A stretch of DNA of 64,000 bases. It comes from Nocardia fusca NBRC 14340 (GTDB taxonomy: Bacteria; Actinomycetota; Actinomycetes; Mycobacteriales; Mycobacteriaceae). Below, piece by piece: positions 9,761 to 17,808 of this stretch. Position 1 is the stretch's first letter. The number at the start of each line of letters is the position of its first letter. The stretch lies in assembly GCF_001618425.1 (NCBI RefSeq), contig NZ_BDCU01000031.1, positions 62,001 through 126,000 of the forward strand, written 5' to 3'. The notes under the pieces were generated by a model. It was not told the DNA's origin, did not search any database, and was given only the letters and a program-made list of their open reading frames with translations. A program made the translations under genes and the position numbers.

Positions 9761-10606
9761 TCAGCCGGTCTGCGATCGCCCTGCGGCCGCCTCGGCTTCG
9801 GCGCGATAGTTGCCCGGCCACGCCTTGCCGAGCGTCAACCCGCCGTCGACCACGACATTCTGGCCGGTGACGAACGAGGCCGAGTCGGAGATCAGGTAGG
9901 CGATGGCGGCGGCGATATCGTCACCCTCGCCGGCTCTGGGGATCGGCTGGAAGTTCCGGAGCCCGCGTCGGACCTCGTCGACGCTGGCGTCGAGGTCCAC
10001 GCCGGCCAAACCGGCGCCGTGACCCACGATTCGGGTGGCGACCCCGCCCGGGGTGACGGCATTGACCCGGACGCGGTATTCGGCGAGTTCCCGTGCCGCG
10101 CTGCGGGTCAGCTGCAGGACGGCCGCTTTGGCCGCACCGTACGGATGTGGGCCGAAGCCGGTGCGCACCCCGGCCACCGACGAGACGTTGACGATGGCTC
10201 CGAAGCCCTGCTCGCGCATCACCTGTGCCGCGTGCTTGGTGCCGAGGAAGGCGCTACGGGCGAGGACCGCGAATGCGCTGTCCCACTCCTCGGCCGTGGT
10301 ATCCGCGAGGTAGGTCCACGCGCCGACCCGGCCGGCGTTGTTGATCATCGCGTCGAGTCGCCCGAATCGGTCCACGGCGGTGCGGACGGCGGTGACGAGG
10401 TGGTCCTCGCGGGTCACATCGGTGTGCAGGTAGCAGCCGAGGTCGCCCAGGCCGGCCGCCACCGTTTCGCCCCGGTCATCATCGATATCGGTGACCACGA
10501 CGCGGGCGCCGCGCTGGGCCAGCAGGGCACAGGTCGCGGCGCCGATACCACTCGCGCCGCCGGTCACGATGGTGGCCTTCCCTTGCAGTTCGTGCACGTC
10601 GGCCAT
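9761..10606 (-). CDS. SDR-family oxidoreductase
   Basis: A 281-residue classical SDR with TGGASGIG, NNAG, a YGAAK catalytic pair and GQNVVVDGG near the C-terminus. The ATG at 10606 is preceded by a GAGGA ribosome site. It is divergent from the enoyl-CoA hydratase at 10727, and the 120-bp gap holds one of the shared 17-bp operators, so it may be controlled together with the + strand operon. Likely a 3-hydroxyacyl-CoA or cyclic alcohol dehydrogenase; the exact substrate is unknown. Confidence 0.88.
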   Translation of the reverse strand: MADVHELQGKATIVTGGASGIGAATCALLAQRGARVVVTDIDDDRGETVAAGLGDLGCYLHTDVTREDHLVTAVRTAVDRFGRLDAMINNAGRVGAWTYLADTTAEEWDSAFAVLARSAFLGTKHAAQVMREQGFGAIVNVSSVAGVRTGFGPHPYGAAKAAVLQLTRSAARELAEYRVRVNAVTPGGVATRIVGHGAGLAGVDLDASVDEVRRGLRNFQPIPRAGEGDDIAAAIAYLISDSASFVTGQNVVVDGGLTLGKAWPGNYRAEAEAAAGRSQTG

Positions 10607-10636
10607 TGGTTTCCTCGATTCGCGAGCGGTGTCTCC

Positions 10637-10665
10637 TTGAGTAATTAACCTAATGGCATTAGCTT
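10637..10665 (+). promoter_or_regulatory. Promoter with 17-bp operator, site 1
   Basis: A vegetative-type promoter TTGAGT-N17-TAGCTT (10637-10665) reads toward the enoyl-CoA hydratase. Inside it, 10648-10664 is the inverted repeat acctaa-tggca-ttagct, one of seven such sites in the window. Overlap of spacer and -10 is typical of repressor binding. The divergent SDR could also be affected. Confidence 0.65.
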
Positions 10666-10726
10666 TAGATGTCGATGCCCACTCGTCTCGACGGGCTGCG
10701 CCAGACCATCCGAGGTGATGCCAGAT

Positions 10727-11536
10727 ATGTCCGACCTGATCCAGACCGAGCGCCCGCGGCCGGGTGTGCTGCTGGTGCGCCTGAACCGCCCCGATGCGCT
10801 CAATGCGATGAACACCGACCTCATCGAGGCGCTGCACGCCGTACTGGCCGAGGTGCGCCACGATTCCGAGGTCCGTGCCCTCGTGCTCACCGGGAACGGT
10901 AAGGCCTTCTGCGCCGGGCTGGATCTGCGCGGCTACGGCACGCCGCCCGGTGCGGCGGAGGGGGAGGGGCGGCCACAGGCCGGCCTGCGGGTGCAGCAGC
11001 ACATCGCCTCGCTCGTCGAGGCGTTCCGGGGTGTGCGGGCGCCCGTGATCGCCGCCGTGAACGGCGCAGCCGCGGGTGGCGGTATGGCGCTGGCGCTCAT
11101 GGCGGATATCCGGATCATGGCCGATACCGCTGCGCTGCACGCGTCGTTCATCAAGCGGGGGCTGTCGAACTGCGATATCGGGGTGAGCTGGCTGCTGCCG
11201 CGGATGATCGGTTTCTCCCGGGCCGCGCAGATTCTGCTCACCGGCCGCTCGGTCGATGCGGCGGAGGCCGAGCGGATCGGGATCGTCTCGTCGGTGGAGC
11301 CCGCGGACCGGCTGCTGGACGCGGCATTGGACACCGCGGAGGTCATCGCGGCCAACAGCCCGTTCGGTGTGTGGATGACGAAAGAGGTCATGTGGTCCAA
11401 CCTCGAGGTGGCGAGTCTGCGCGCCGCGATCGATCTGGAGAACCGCACCCAGATTCTCGGTGCCATGACCAAGGACCATCGCGAAGCCGTGCACTCCTTC
11501 CTGGAGAAGCGCCCGCCGGTCTATCGCAATCACTGA
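10727..11536 (+). CDS. Enoyl-CoA hydratase/isomerase family protein
   Basis: A 269-residue crotonase-fold protein. The oxyanion-hole segments are GKAFCAGLDL and NGAAAGGGMALAL. I chose the ATG at 10727, about 11 bases after CGAGG; in-frame GTG 10715 and ATG 10718 lie too close to that ribosome site. It starts the operon that continues through the LLM oxidoreductase and the thiolase-like gene. It probably hydrates or isomerises an unsaturated acyl-CoA; crotonase homologues also include ring hydrolases. Confidence 0.88.
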   Translation: MSDLIQTERPRPGVLLVRLNRPDALNAMNTDLIEALHAVLAEVRHDSEVRALVLTGNGKAFCAGLDLRGYGTPPGAAEGEGRPQAGLRVQQHIASLVEAFRGVRAPVIAAVNGAAAGGGMALALMADIRIMADTAALHASFIKRGLSNCDIGVSWLLPRMIGFSRAAQILLTGRSVDAAEAERIGIVSSVEPADRLLDAALDTAEVIAANSPFGVWMTKEVMWSNLEVASLRAAIDLENRTQILGAMTKDHREAVHSFLEKRPPVYRNH

Positions 11537-11581
11537 TAGGACGACAGCTGTGACGAAACGACCGAACGGCGGGTGGCGACG

Positions 11582-12619
11582 ATGAAGGTCGGCATCACCG
11601 CCGGGTACTGGGGCGCGGGTCCACCGCGGCGGATGGAAGAGACGGTCGCCGAGGCCGAGGCGCTGGGAGTGGACAGCTTCTGGACTGCGGAAAGCTACGG
11701 CTCCGACGCCCTGACGCCGCTGGCCTGGTGGGGCGCGAAAACCGAGCGGATCGCGCTGGGCACTTCGGTATGCCAGATCTCGGCCCGTACCCCCACCGCA
11801 CTGGCGATGGCCGCACAGACCATCGACCACCTCAGCGGCGGCCGGCTCATTCTGGGTATCGGAGCCTCCGGCCCGCAGGTTGTGGAGGGTTGGTACGGCC
11901 GGCCGTACCCGCGCCCGCTGGAACGCACCCGCGAGTACATCGAGATCATGCGCGCGGTATGGGCGCGGGAAGCGCCGGTGACATATCAGGGTCGGCACTA
12001 CGAGCTCCCGTGCTCGGGCGGCACCGGACTCGGAAGACCGCTGAAATCGATCGTGCATCCGCTGCGCCGCGATATCCCCGTCTACCTGGGAGCCGAAGGG
12101 CCGAAGAATGTGGCCCTTGCGGCCGAGATCGCGGACGGCTGGACACCGCTGTGGTTCTCTCCGAAAAGTGATGCGTTCTACCGCGCCGCACTCGCCGAAG
12201 GATTCGCCCGGCCCGGATCGCGCCGCACGGCCGCGGATTTCGAGGTGGCCAATGTGTGCTGGCTGGTCGAGCACGACGACGTGGAGCGCGCCGCGGCCCG
12301 GCTCAAACCGGTGATCGCGCTGTACGCGGGCGGTATGGGCGCGAAAGAAGCCAACTTTCACAACGACGTGTTCGTCCGGATGGGCTGGGGCGAAGCGTGT
12401 GCGGAGATCCAGGAGCTGTACCTGAGCGGGCGTTCCGAGCTGGCGGCACAGGCGGTGCCGACGGAAATGGTGGAAGACGTCGCGCTCATCGGACCGGTCG
12501 ACAAGATCTGTGAGGACATCGTGAATCGCTGGAAACCCACCTGCCTGACCACCTTGATACTCGGCGGCCGGCCGCGGCCCGAATCCTGGAAGCGGATCCT
12601 CGAGGCGGTGCGGTCGTGA
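11582..12619 (+). CDS. LLM-class F420-dependent oxidoreductase
   Basis: A 345-residue luciferase-like TIM-barrel protein beginning MKVGITAGYW, with the family signatures GVDSFWTAES, LGTSVCQISARTP and GGRLILGIGASGP. Actinobacterial members of this subgroup use coenzyme F420 to reduce or oxidise C=C or alcohol groups. A GTG nine bases upstream is an alternative start. Its 3' end overlaps the thiolase-like gene by GTGA, so it belongs to the same operon as the enoyl-CoA hydratase. F420 use is a family inference. Confidence 0.85.
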   Translation: MKVGITAGYWGAGPPRRMEETVAEAEALGVDSFWTAESYGSDALTPLAWWGAKTERIALGTSVCQISARTPTALAMAAQTIDHLSGGRLILGIGASGPQVVEGWYGRPYPRPLERTREYIEIMRAVWAREAPVTYQGRHYELPCSGGTGLGRPLKSIVHPLRRDIPVYLGAEGPKNVALAAEIADGWTPLWFSPKSDAFYRAALAEGFARPGSRRTAADFEVANVCWLVEHDDVERAAARLKPVIALYAGGMGAKEANFHNDVFVRMGWGEACAEIQELYLSGRSELAAQAVPTEMVEDVALIGPVDKICEDIVNRWKPTCLTTLILGGRPRPESWKRILEAVRS

Positions 12620-14103
12620 CAGTGGATCCCCGGACCCCGGTACTCGTCGGCGGTGGCCAGATCAGCGATCGCGCGGGTGGTCGCGAACCGGTCGAGCTCA
12701 TCGCCGCCGCCGCCTTCCGTGCCGCCGACGAAGCGGGGAGCGCGAAGCTGCTCGAGCTGGTCGACTCGGTGCGAATCGTCGGCCTGCTCTCGTGGCGCTA
12801 CCGGGATCCCGGTGCGCTGGTCGCTGCCCGGATCGGCGCCGAACCCCGGCGCACCGGATACACCGGCAGCGGCGGCAGTGTCCCGCAGGTGCTGGTGAAT
12901 ACGGCGGCCGAAGACATCGCGGCGGGCCGGGCGGATGTGGTCCTGATCGGCGGCGCCGAATCGTGGCGGACCCGGATGAAGCTGCGCGGCGAGGGAATCC
13001 GCCCGCAGTGGACGGTGCAGGACGAGTCGGTACCGGCCGCGCCGATCCTCGTCCCCGAAGTGCCGATGCGCTCGGCTACCGAGATGCGCGCCGGATTCGA
13101 CCGGCCCGCCTATATCTACCCGCTCTTCGAACAGGCCCTGCGGCTCGGCGCCGGCCGCTCCATCGCCGAGCACCGCGACACGATCGGTGCGTTGTGGGCC
13201 CGGTTCAGCGAGGTCGCCGCGAGCAACCCGTATGCCTGGACACCGCGTGTGCACACCGCCGCCGAGATCACGACGCCCAGTGCCGCGAACCGCTGGATCG
13301 CCGCGCCCTATACGAAGCTGATGAACTCGAACAATATGGTCGAGCAGGGTGCCGCGCTGCTGCTGTGTTCGGTGGAGACGGCCACGAGACTCGGTATCGA
13401 CCGGGAGAACTGGGTGTTCCCACAGTCCGGTACCGAGGCCCGCGACACCGACGATATCGCCGCTCGCGGCGCACTGGACCGATCACCGGCCATCCGCCTC
13501 GCCGGTGCCCGCGCGCTCGAATTGGCGGAGGTCGGGCTCGACGACCTCACCCATATCGACGTGTACTCGTGTTTCCCCTCGGCGGTTCAGGTGGCGGCCC
13601 GGGAACTGGGGCTGGCGGCCGATGACCCGAGCCGGCCGCCGACGGTCACCGGTGGGCTGACGTTCGCGGGTGGCCCGTGGAACAACTACAGCACCCACGC
13701 GATCGCGGCCATGGCGACCCGCCTGCGCGAAAACCCGGGAACCTACGGTCTGGTCACCGCGAACAGCGGCTACCTGACCAAACACGCTTTCGGCGTGTAC
13801 CGCACCGAACCGCCCAGAGCCGGCTTCCGCCGCGACGATGTTCAGGCAGCGGTGGACCGGGAGCCGACCGTCCGCGCGGAACCCGAGTACGCGGGGCCCG
13901 CCACCACCGAATCGTGGACCGTGGTCTACGACCGCTCGGGAGAGCCGGAACGCGGCCTGCTCGCCGCGCGCACACCGGGTGGCGGCCGGACCCTCGCGAG
14001 CACGATCGAGCCCGATGCCGTCGCTCGGTTGGTGACCGCCGAGACCGCGGGAGAAGCCGTCCGGATATCCGGCGACGGAAGCTTTCACTTCATTACCGGC
14101 TGA
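12616..14103 (+). CDS. Thiolase-like (acetyl-CoA acetyltransferase/SCP-x related) protein
   Basis: A 495-residue thiolase-fold protein. It carries GSGGSVPQVLVN where catalytic thiolases have the nucleophilic cysteine, so the classical active-site Cys seems absent. The C-terminal motifs YSCFPSAVQVA and SGYLTKHAFGVY are kept, and about 100 extra residues follow them. Such proteins are annotated as acetyl-CoA acetyltransferases, but a non-thiolytic role such as aldol cleavage or lipid transfer is possible. GTG start overlaps the LLM gene stop. Last gene of the operon before a new promoter. Confidence 0.8.
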   Translation: MTVDPRTPVLVGGGQISDRAGGREPVELIAAAAFRAADEAGSAKLLELVDSVRIVGLLSWRYRDPGALVAARIGAEPRRTGYTGSGGSVPQVLVNTAAEDIAAGRADVVLIGGAESWRTRMKLRGEGIRPQWTVQDESVPAAPILVPEVPMRSATEMRAGFDRPAYIYPLFEQALRLGAGRSIAEHRDTIGALWARFSEVAASNPYAWTPRVHTAAEITTPSAANRWIAAPYTKLMNSNNMVEQGAALLLCSVETATRLGIDRENWVFPQSGTEARDTDDIAARGALDRSPAIRLAGARALELAEVGLDDLTHIDVYSCFPSAVQVAARELGLAADDPSRPPTVTGGLTFAGGPWNNYSTHAIAAMATRLRENPGTYGLVTANSGYLTKHAFGVYRTEPPRAGFRRDDVQAAVDREPTVRAEPEYAGPATTESWTVVYDRSGEPERGLLAARTPGGGRTLASTIEPDAVARLVTAETAGEAVRISGDGSFHFITG

Positions 14104-14132
14104 GTGAACCAGCAGAGTCCTGAACTCGGCCA

Positions 14133-14161
14133 TTGACCAAAAATACCTAACGACATAAGGT
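14133..14161 (+). promoter_or_regulatory. Promoter with 17-bp operator, site 2
   Basis: TTGACC-N17-TAAGGT is a near-ideal vegetative promoter. The inverted repeat acctaa-cgaca-taaggt at 14145-14161 covers its spacer and -10. It drives the operon starting at 14220. Confidence 0.7.
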
Positions 14162-14219
14162 AAAAGTCAAGGATGCCCGAGCCGTCGGCGGGGCCTCTTG
14201 GGGGAGCAAGGAGAAAAGC

Positions 14220-14534
14220 ATGTCCGCAGAAGATTTCCGCGCGCTGTACGAACGGCACGTCGGCCATGTCGTGGCGGGTGATATGAAGGCCGCGCTGGCC
14301 GATATGGTCCAGGAAAATCTGCCGGCAGTCTTCGAAGGCGTCACCGTGCCCCGGGGCGCGGTGAACGGCCACGAGATCAAGGCGGTCCGGGCCGAGGACG
14401 GGAAGCAGATCGGGGAGACGGTCTACGACACCCCCGACGGCATGATCGGCCTGCGTTCGATCTGGGAACTGCACGACGGCGTCTGGAAGGCCGCCGCGCT
14501 GGAGAACTTCCCGGTCCCCGGGGACCCCGCATGA
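14220..14534 (+). CDS. Small protein, possibly NTF2/SnoaL-like
   Basis: A 104-residue protein with a strong AAGGAG ribosome site and ATG start. It begins with an amphipathic YERHVGHVVAGDMKAALADM helix and ends in a beta-rich segment with SIWELHDGVWKAAALENF, a pattern like a small NTF2-fold protein. It is first in the operon with the DUF35 and thiolase-like proteins and overlaps the DUF35 gene by ATGA. It could be a hydratase-like or accessory subunit. Function unknown. Confidence 0.7.
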   Translation: MSAEDFRALYERHVGHVVAGDMKAALADMVQENLPAVFEGVTVPRGAVNGHEIKAVRAEDGKQIGETVYDTPDGMIGLRSIWELHDGVWKAAALENFPVPGDPA

Positions 14535-15145
14535 GCGGCTCAGGCCTGGAGGCGGGAGCGGAGCGTAACCCCGTAAGGCCCCCGCTCGTGCCCGATGGAC
14601 ACAGCATGGGCGGGTCCAGTCTGGAGTCGGGAGCGGAGCGCAATTCCGCAAGCCCCCCGGTCGTGCCCGATGGACAGAGCACGAGTGGGTCGTGGCCGGA
14701 GACGGCGCCGCCCCATGACCTGCCCTGGGGCCCCGCCGAGGACGGGCTGGACCAACCGTATTGGGACGGTCTGGTCGCGGGCGAGCTGCGCCTGCAGCGT
14801 TGCGGGCAGTGCGGAGTGTGGATCTGGGGCCCGCAGTGGATCTGCGGTGCCTGCCATACCTTCGACCCCGGCTGGCAGGTAGTCGAACCGGTGGGCATCG
14901 TCTACAGCTGGGCGCGCAGCCACTACCCGTTCATCACCGAACTCGCCGACCGGATTCCGTACGTGACGGTCCTGGTGGAGCTACCCGCCGCCGGTTATCG
15001 CCGGGTGCTCGGAATTCTCACCGGCGAGGATGCCGAGGCCGTCCGGATCGGTGAGCGGGTCGTCGGGCATATCGAGCTCGACGAGGGCGCGACCTGGCCG
15101 CTGCTGCGGTGGCGGCGGGAAACCACAGAAGGAGCACCGTCGTGA
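14531..15145 (+). CDS. Zn-ribbon/OB-fold (DUF35) protein with repeat-expanded N-terminus
   Basis: A 204-residue protein. Residues from about 65 onward are a DUF35 acyl-CoA-associated OB-fold with a zinc ribbon of two CxxC pairs (CGQC and CGAC). The first 60 residues are unusual: two near-identical 25-residue units and the start of a third, rich in Gly, Glu, Pro and Ser. DUF35 proteins pair with thiolase-fold partners, for example ChsH2 with Ltp2, where the pair cleaves a steroid side chain by retro-aldol reaction. The next gene encodes such a partner and overlaps it by GTGA. An internal ATG at 14606 is a possible alternative start. Confidence 0.82.
   Translation: MSGSGLEAGAERNPVRPPLVPDGHSMGGSSLESGAERNSASPPVVPDGQSTSGSWPETAPPHDLPWGPAEDGLDQPYWDGLVAGELRLQRCGQCGVWIWGPQWICGACHTFDPGWQVVEPVGIVYSWARSHYPFITELADRIPYVTVLVELPAAGYRRVLGILTGEDAEAVRIGERVVGHIELDEGATWPLLRWRRETTEGAPS
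14537..14686 (+). repeat. Two in-frame 75-bp tandem repeats
   Basis: Units 14537-14611 and 14612-14686 each encode 25 residues with the shared core GAERN and PDG. They differ at a modest number of bases, and a third partial unit begins at 14687. The period is a multiple of three, so the reading frame is preserved. Confidence 0.8.
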
Positions 15146-16326
15146 CCGGTTCGTTGCTGCGCGGAGCGGCCGCGGTGGTCGGCGTCGCGGATCTCCACTA
15201 CACACGCGGCGCGGCGCCGCACGGTGAACTGCGGATGACCCTCGAGGCGATCGTCGCGGCCTGCGCCGACGCCGGGATCTCGCCGCGTGAACTCGACGGT
15301 TTCGTGTCCTACGCCGGTGGCGGCCACGACGGCGCGATACTCGGCGGGGCACTGGGCGTGGACGAGGTGCGCTGGTCGAACATGATGTGGGGCGGTGGTG
15401 GCGGTACCGTCGCCGCCGCGATCAACAATGCGGCGGTCGCCATCGCGACCGGCCAGGCCGAATGCGTCGTGGTGTTCCGGTCGATGGCCCAGCAGGACAC
15501 CGGACGCCTCGGCTACGCGAAATACTTCTACGGGCCGCACTATCTCGCACACGGTGTCGGCTCGCCCGCCCAGGTATGTGCCCTGCGCACCCAGCGCCTG
15601 CTCGAACACGACGGCGTACCGCGCGAGGCGATGCGGGCCCTGGTGCTCGCCGCGTACCGGCACGCTCAGCACAACCCGGAGGCCGCCGGCTACGGCAAAC
15701 CGCTCGACGAGCGGACCTACGAAGCCTCCCGGATGATCACCGAACCGTTCCACCTCTTCGACTGCTCCCGGGAAAGCGACGGCGCGGTAGCGCTGGTGCT
15801 GGTATCGGGCGAGCGAGCCAAGGCGATACGCCCAGACGCCGCATACGTCCTGGCGGGCGCCCAGGGGGCGCCCGGCGGCTATTCCTCGATCATCGACAAC
15901 GACGACCTCTACACGAGCGCGGGTTTCGCGGGCCGGCCGGGCCGCCACGGAGTTGCCGACCGCCTCTGGGCCGCAGCGGGTCTGGGGCCCGATGATGTCG
16001 ACGTCGTGCAGGTCTACGAGAACTTCAGCGGCCCCGCGGTGGCCGCCCTTATCGATCACGGCTTGGCCCCGGCGGGCCCGGCCGCGGGCGAGGTTCTCAC
16101 GGTCGACAACCTCACCGCGGGAATCGGGAAACTGCCCGTCAATACCAGCGGCGGGAACATAGCGGATTCGTTCGTCAACGGCATGGGACTGGCTGTCGAA
16201 GCCGTCCGCCAGATCCGGGGCACGTCGACCAACCCCGTTGCCGACGCGCGTATCTCGCTGTTCATCGGCGGGCCGATGGCACCGCTGGTCAGCTCCACGC
16301 TGTTCGGTCGCGAAGACACCCTCTGA
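15142..16326 (+). CDS. Thiolase-like lipid-transfer protein (candidate Ltp-type aldolase)
   Basis: A 394-residue thiolase-fold protein preceded by AAGGAG, with a GTG start overlapping the DUF35 stop. The region around residue 80, WSNMMWGGGGGT, lacks the nucleophilic cysteine, and the C-terminal part ends in NTSGGNIADSF. In this it resembles Ltp2-type steroid side-chain aldolases, which share the thiolase fold but cleave C-C bonds without the Cys nucleophile. Together with DUF35 it is a candidate heteromeric aldolase. The aldehyde dehydrogenase that follows could take the released aldehyde. Alternative: a non-catalytic lipid carrier. Confidence 0.8.
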   Translation: MTGSLLRGAAAVVGVADLHYTRGAAPHGELRMTLEAIVAACADAGISPRELDGFVSYAGGGHDGAILGGALGVDEVRWSNMMWGGGGGTVAAAINNAAVAIATGQAECVVVFRSMAQQDTGRLGYAKYFYGPHYLAHGVGSPAQVCALRTQRLLEHDGVPREAMRALVLAAYRHAQHNPEAAGYGKPLDERTYEASRMITEPFHLFDCSRESDGAVALVLVSGERAKAIRPDAAYVLAGAQGAPGGYSSIIDNDDLYTSAGFAGRPGRHGVADRLWAAAGLGPDDVDVVQVYENFSGPAVAALIDHGLAPAGPAAGEVLTVDNLTAGIGKLPVNTSGGNIADSFVNGMGLAVEAVRQIRGTSTNPVADARISLFIGGPMAPLVSSTLFGREDTL

Positions 16327-16354
16327 ACCACCTCCGCACCAACCGAGGACGGAT

Positions 16355-17803
16355 ATGGACACCACCACTCTGGACCGCCGCGCCCTGTTCATCGGCGGCG
16401 AATGGGAGAAGCCGCAGACCGAGGCAACCGTCGAGGTGATCGAGGCGGCCACGGAAACGGTACTCGGCACTTCGGCATCGGGCACGGCAGCCGATATCGA
16501 TGCCGCCGTAGCCGCCGCCCGCCGCGCGCTGCCGGCCTGGCGGGCGCTGAGCTCGACCGACCGCGCGGAGCACCTCGACCGATTCGCCGCCGCGCTGCGC
16601 ACCCGGGCGAAGGACACCGCCGCCCTGGCCAGCCGGGAAAACGGTATGCCCATCGCGTTGTCGATCAATGTCAACGGGTACGCCCCGAGCCTCATGATGA
16701 GCTATTACGCGAACGCGGTCCGCGGCACCGAACGGGACGAGGTGCGGCCGAGCGCTTTCGGCGGTCGCACGGTGGTGCGCCGGGACTCGGTCGGAGTCGT
16801 CGCCGCGATCACGCCGTGGAACTACCCGCAGTCGCTGGCGGCGATGAAACTCGCTCCCGCACTGGCCGCGGGTTGCGCGGTGGTTCTGAAACCGGCACCC
16901 GAAACAGCCTTGGATGCTTACGTTTTCGCCGACGCCGCGGTAGAGGCCGGGCTCCCGCCCGGGGTTTTGAACATTGTCGTGGGCGGGCGAGAGGCCGGAG
17001 CCCATCTGGTCGAGCATCCGGGTGTCGACAAGGTGGCCTTCACCGGCTCCACGGCGGCCGGTCGCGCTATCGGCGAAGTGTGCGGGCGGCTGCTGCGGCC
17101 GGTCACCCTCGAACTCGGCGGCAAATCCGCGTCGATTGTCGCCGCCGATGCCGACCTCGAGGTATTCGCGGCGAACCTGCTCGAGGTGTCGCTGGTCAAC
17201 AACGGGCAGACCTGCCACGCCGGCACTCGCATTCTCGCACCCCGCAGCCGCTACGCCGAGGTGGTGGAGGCGGTCACCGAAACCGTACGCGGCCTGCGGA
17301 TCGGCGACCCACTGGACCGCGCGACCCAGATCGGGCCGCTGGTGAGCGCCGCCCAGCGCGACCGGGTCCTCGGTTTCATCGAATCGGGACGATGGGACGG
17401 CTATCGGATCACCACCGGTGGCGGCATCCCCGCCGACCTGCCCACCGGCTGGTACGTCGAGCCGACGGTATTCGAGGGCGTGCACAGTGCCGCGCGGATC
17501 GCCCAGGAGGAGATCTTCGGTCCGGTACTGACCATCACTCCCTACGACGGTGAAGCGGACGCGATCGAAATCGCCAACGATTCCCGCTACGGACTCGGCG
17601 GCACCGTGTGGACCACCGACGAGGAACGCGGGCTGGCGATTGCCGACCGAATCGAGTCGGGCACGGTCGGCGTCAATCACTACCAGCTCGACCTGGACGC
17701 ACCGTTCGGTGGCGTCAAGGATTCCGGCTTGGGCCGCGAGTTGGGTCCGGAAGGACTCGCTCCCTACTACACCGCGAAATCCGTCTACTTCGGAACACGG
17801 TGA
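16355..17803 (+). CDS. Aldehyde dehydrogenase
   Basis: A 482-residue NAD(P)-dependent aldehyde dehydrogenase starting at an ATG after GAGGAC. It has the ITPWNYP cofactor loop, FTGSTAAGRAIG, the general base in ELGGKS and the catalytic cysteine in NNGQTCHAGTRI. The C-terminal EEIFGPVLTI and PFGGVKDSGLGRE motifs are intact. It follows the DUF35/thiolase-like pair by 28 bp, so it is likely co-transcribed and may oxidise the aldehyde they release. Confidence 0.92.
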   Translation: MDTTTLDRRALFIGGEWEKPQTEATVEVIEAATETVLGTSASGTAADIDAAVAAARRALPAWRALSSTDRAEHLDRFAAALRTRAKDTAALASRENGMPIALSINVNGYAPSLMMSYYANAVRGTERDEVRPSAFGGRTVVRRDSVGVVAAITPWNYPQSLAAMKLAPALAAGCAVVLKPAPETALDAYVFADAAVEAGLPPGVLNIVVGGREAGAHLVEHPGVDKVAFTGSTAAGRAIGEVCGRLLRPVTLELGGKSASIVAADADLEVFAANLLEVSLVNNGQTCHAGTRILAPRSRYAEVVEAVTETVRGLRIGDPLDRATQIGPLVSAAQRDRVLGFIESGRWDGYRITTGGGIPADLPTGWYVEPTVFEGVHSAARIAQEEIFGPVLTITPYDGEADAIEIANDSRYGLGGTVWTTDEERGLAIADRIESGTVGVNHYQLDLDAPFGGVKDSGLGRELGPEGLAPYYTAKSVYFGTR

Positions 17804-17808
17804 GCGCC

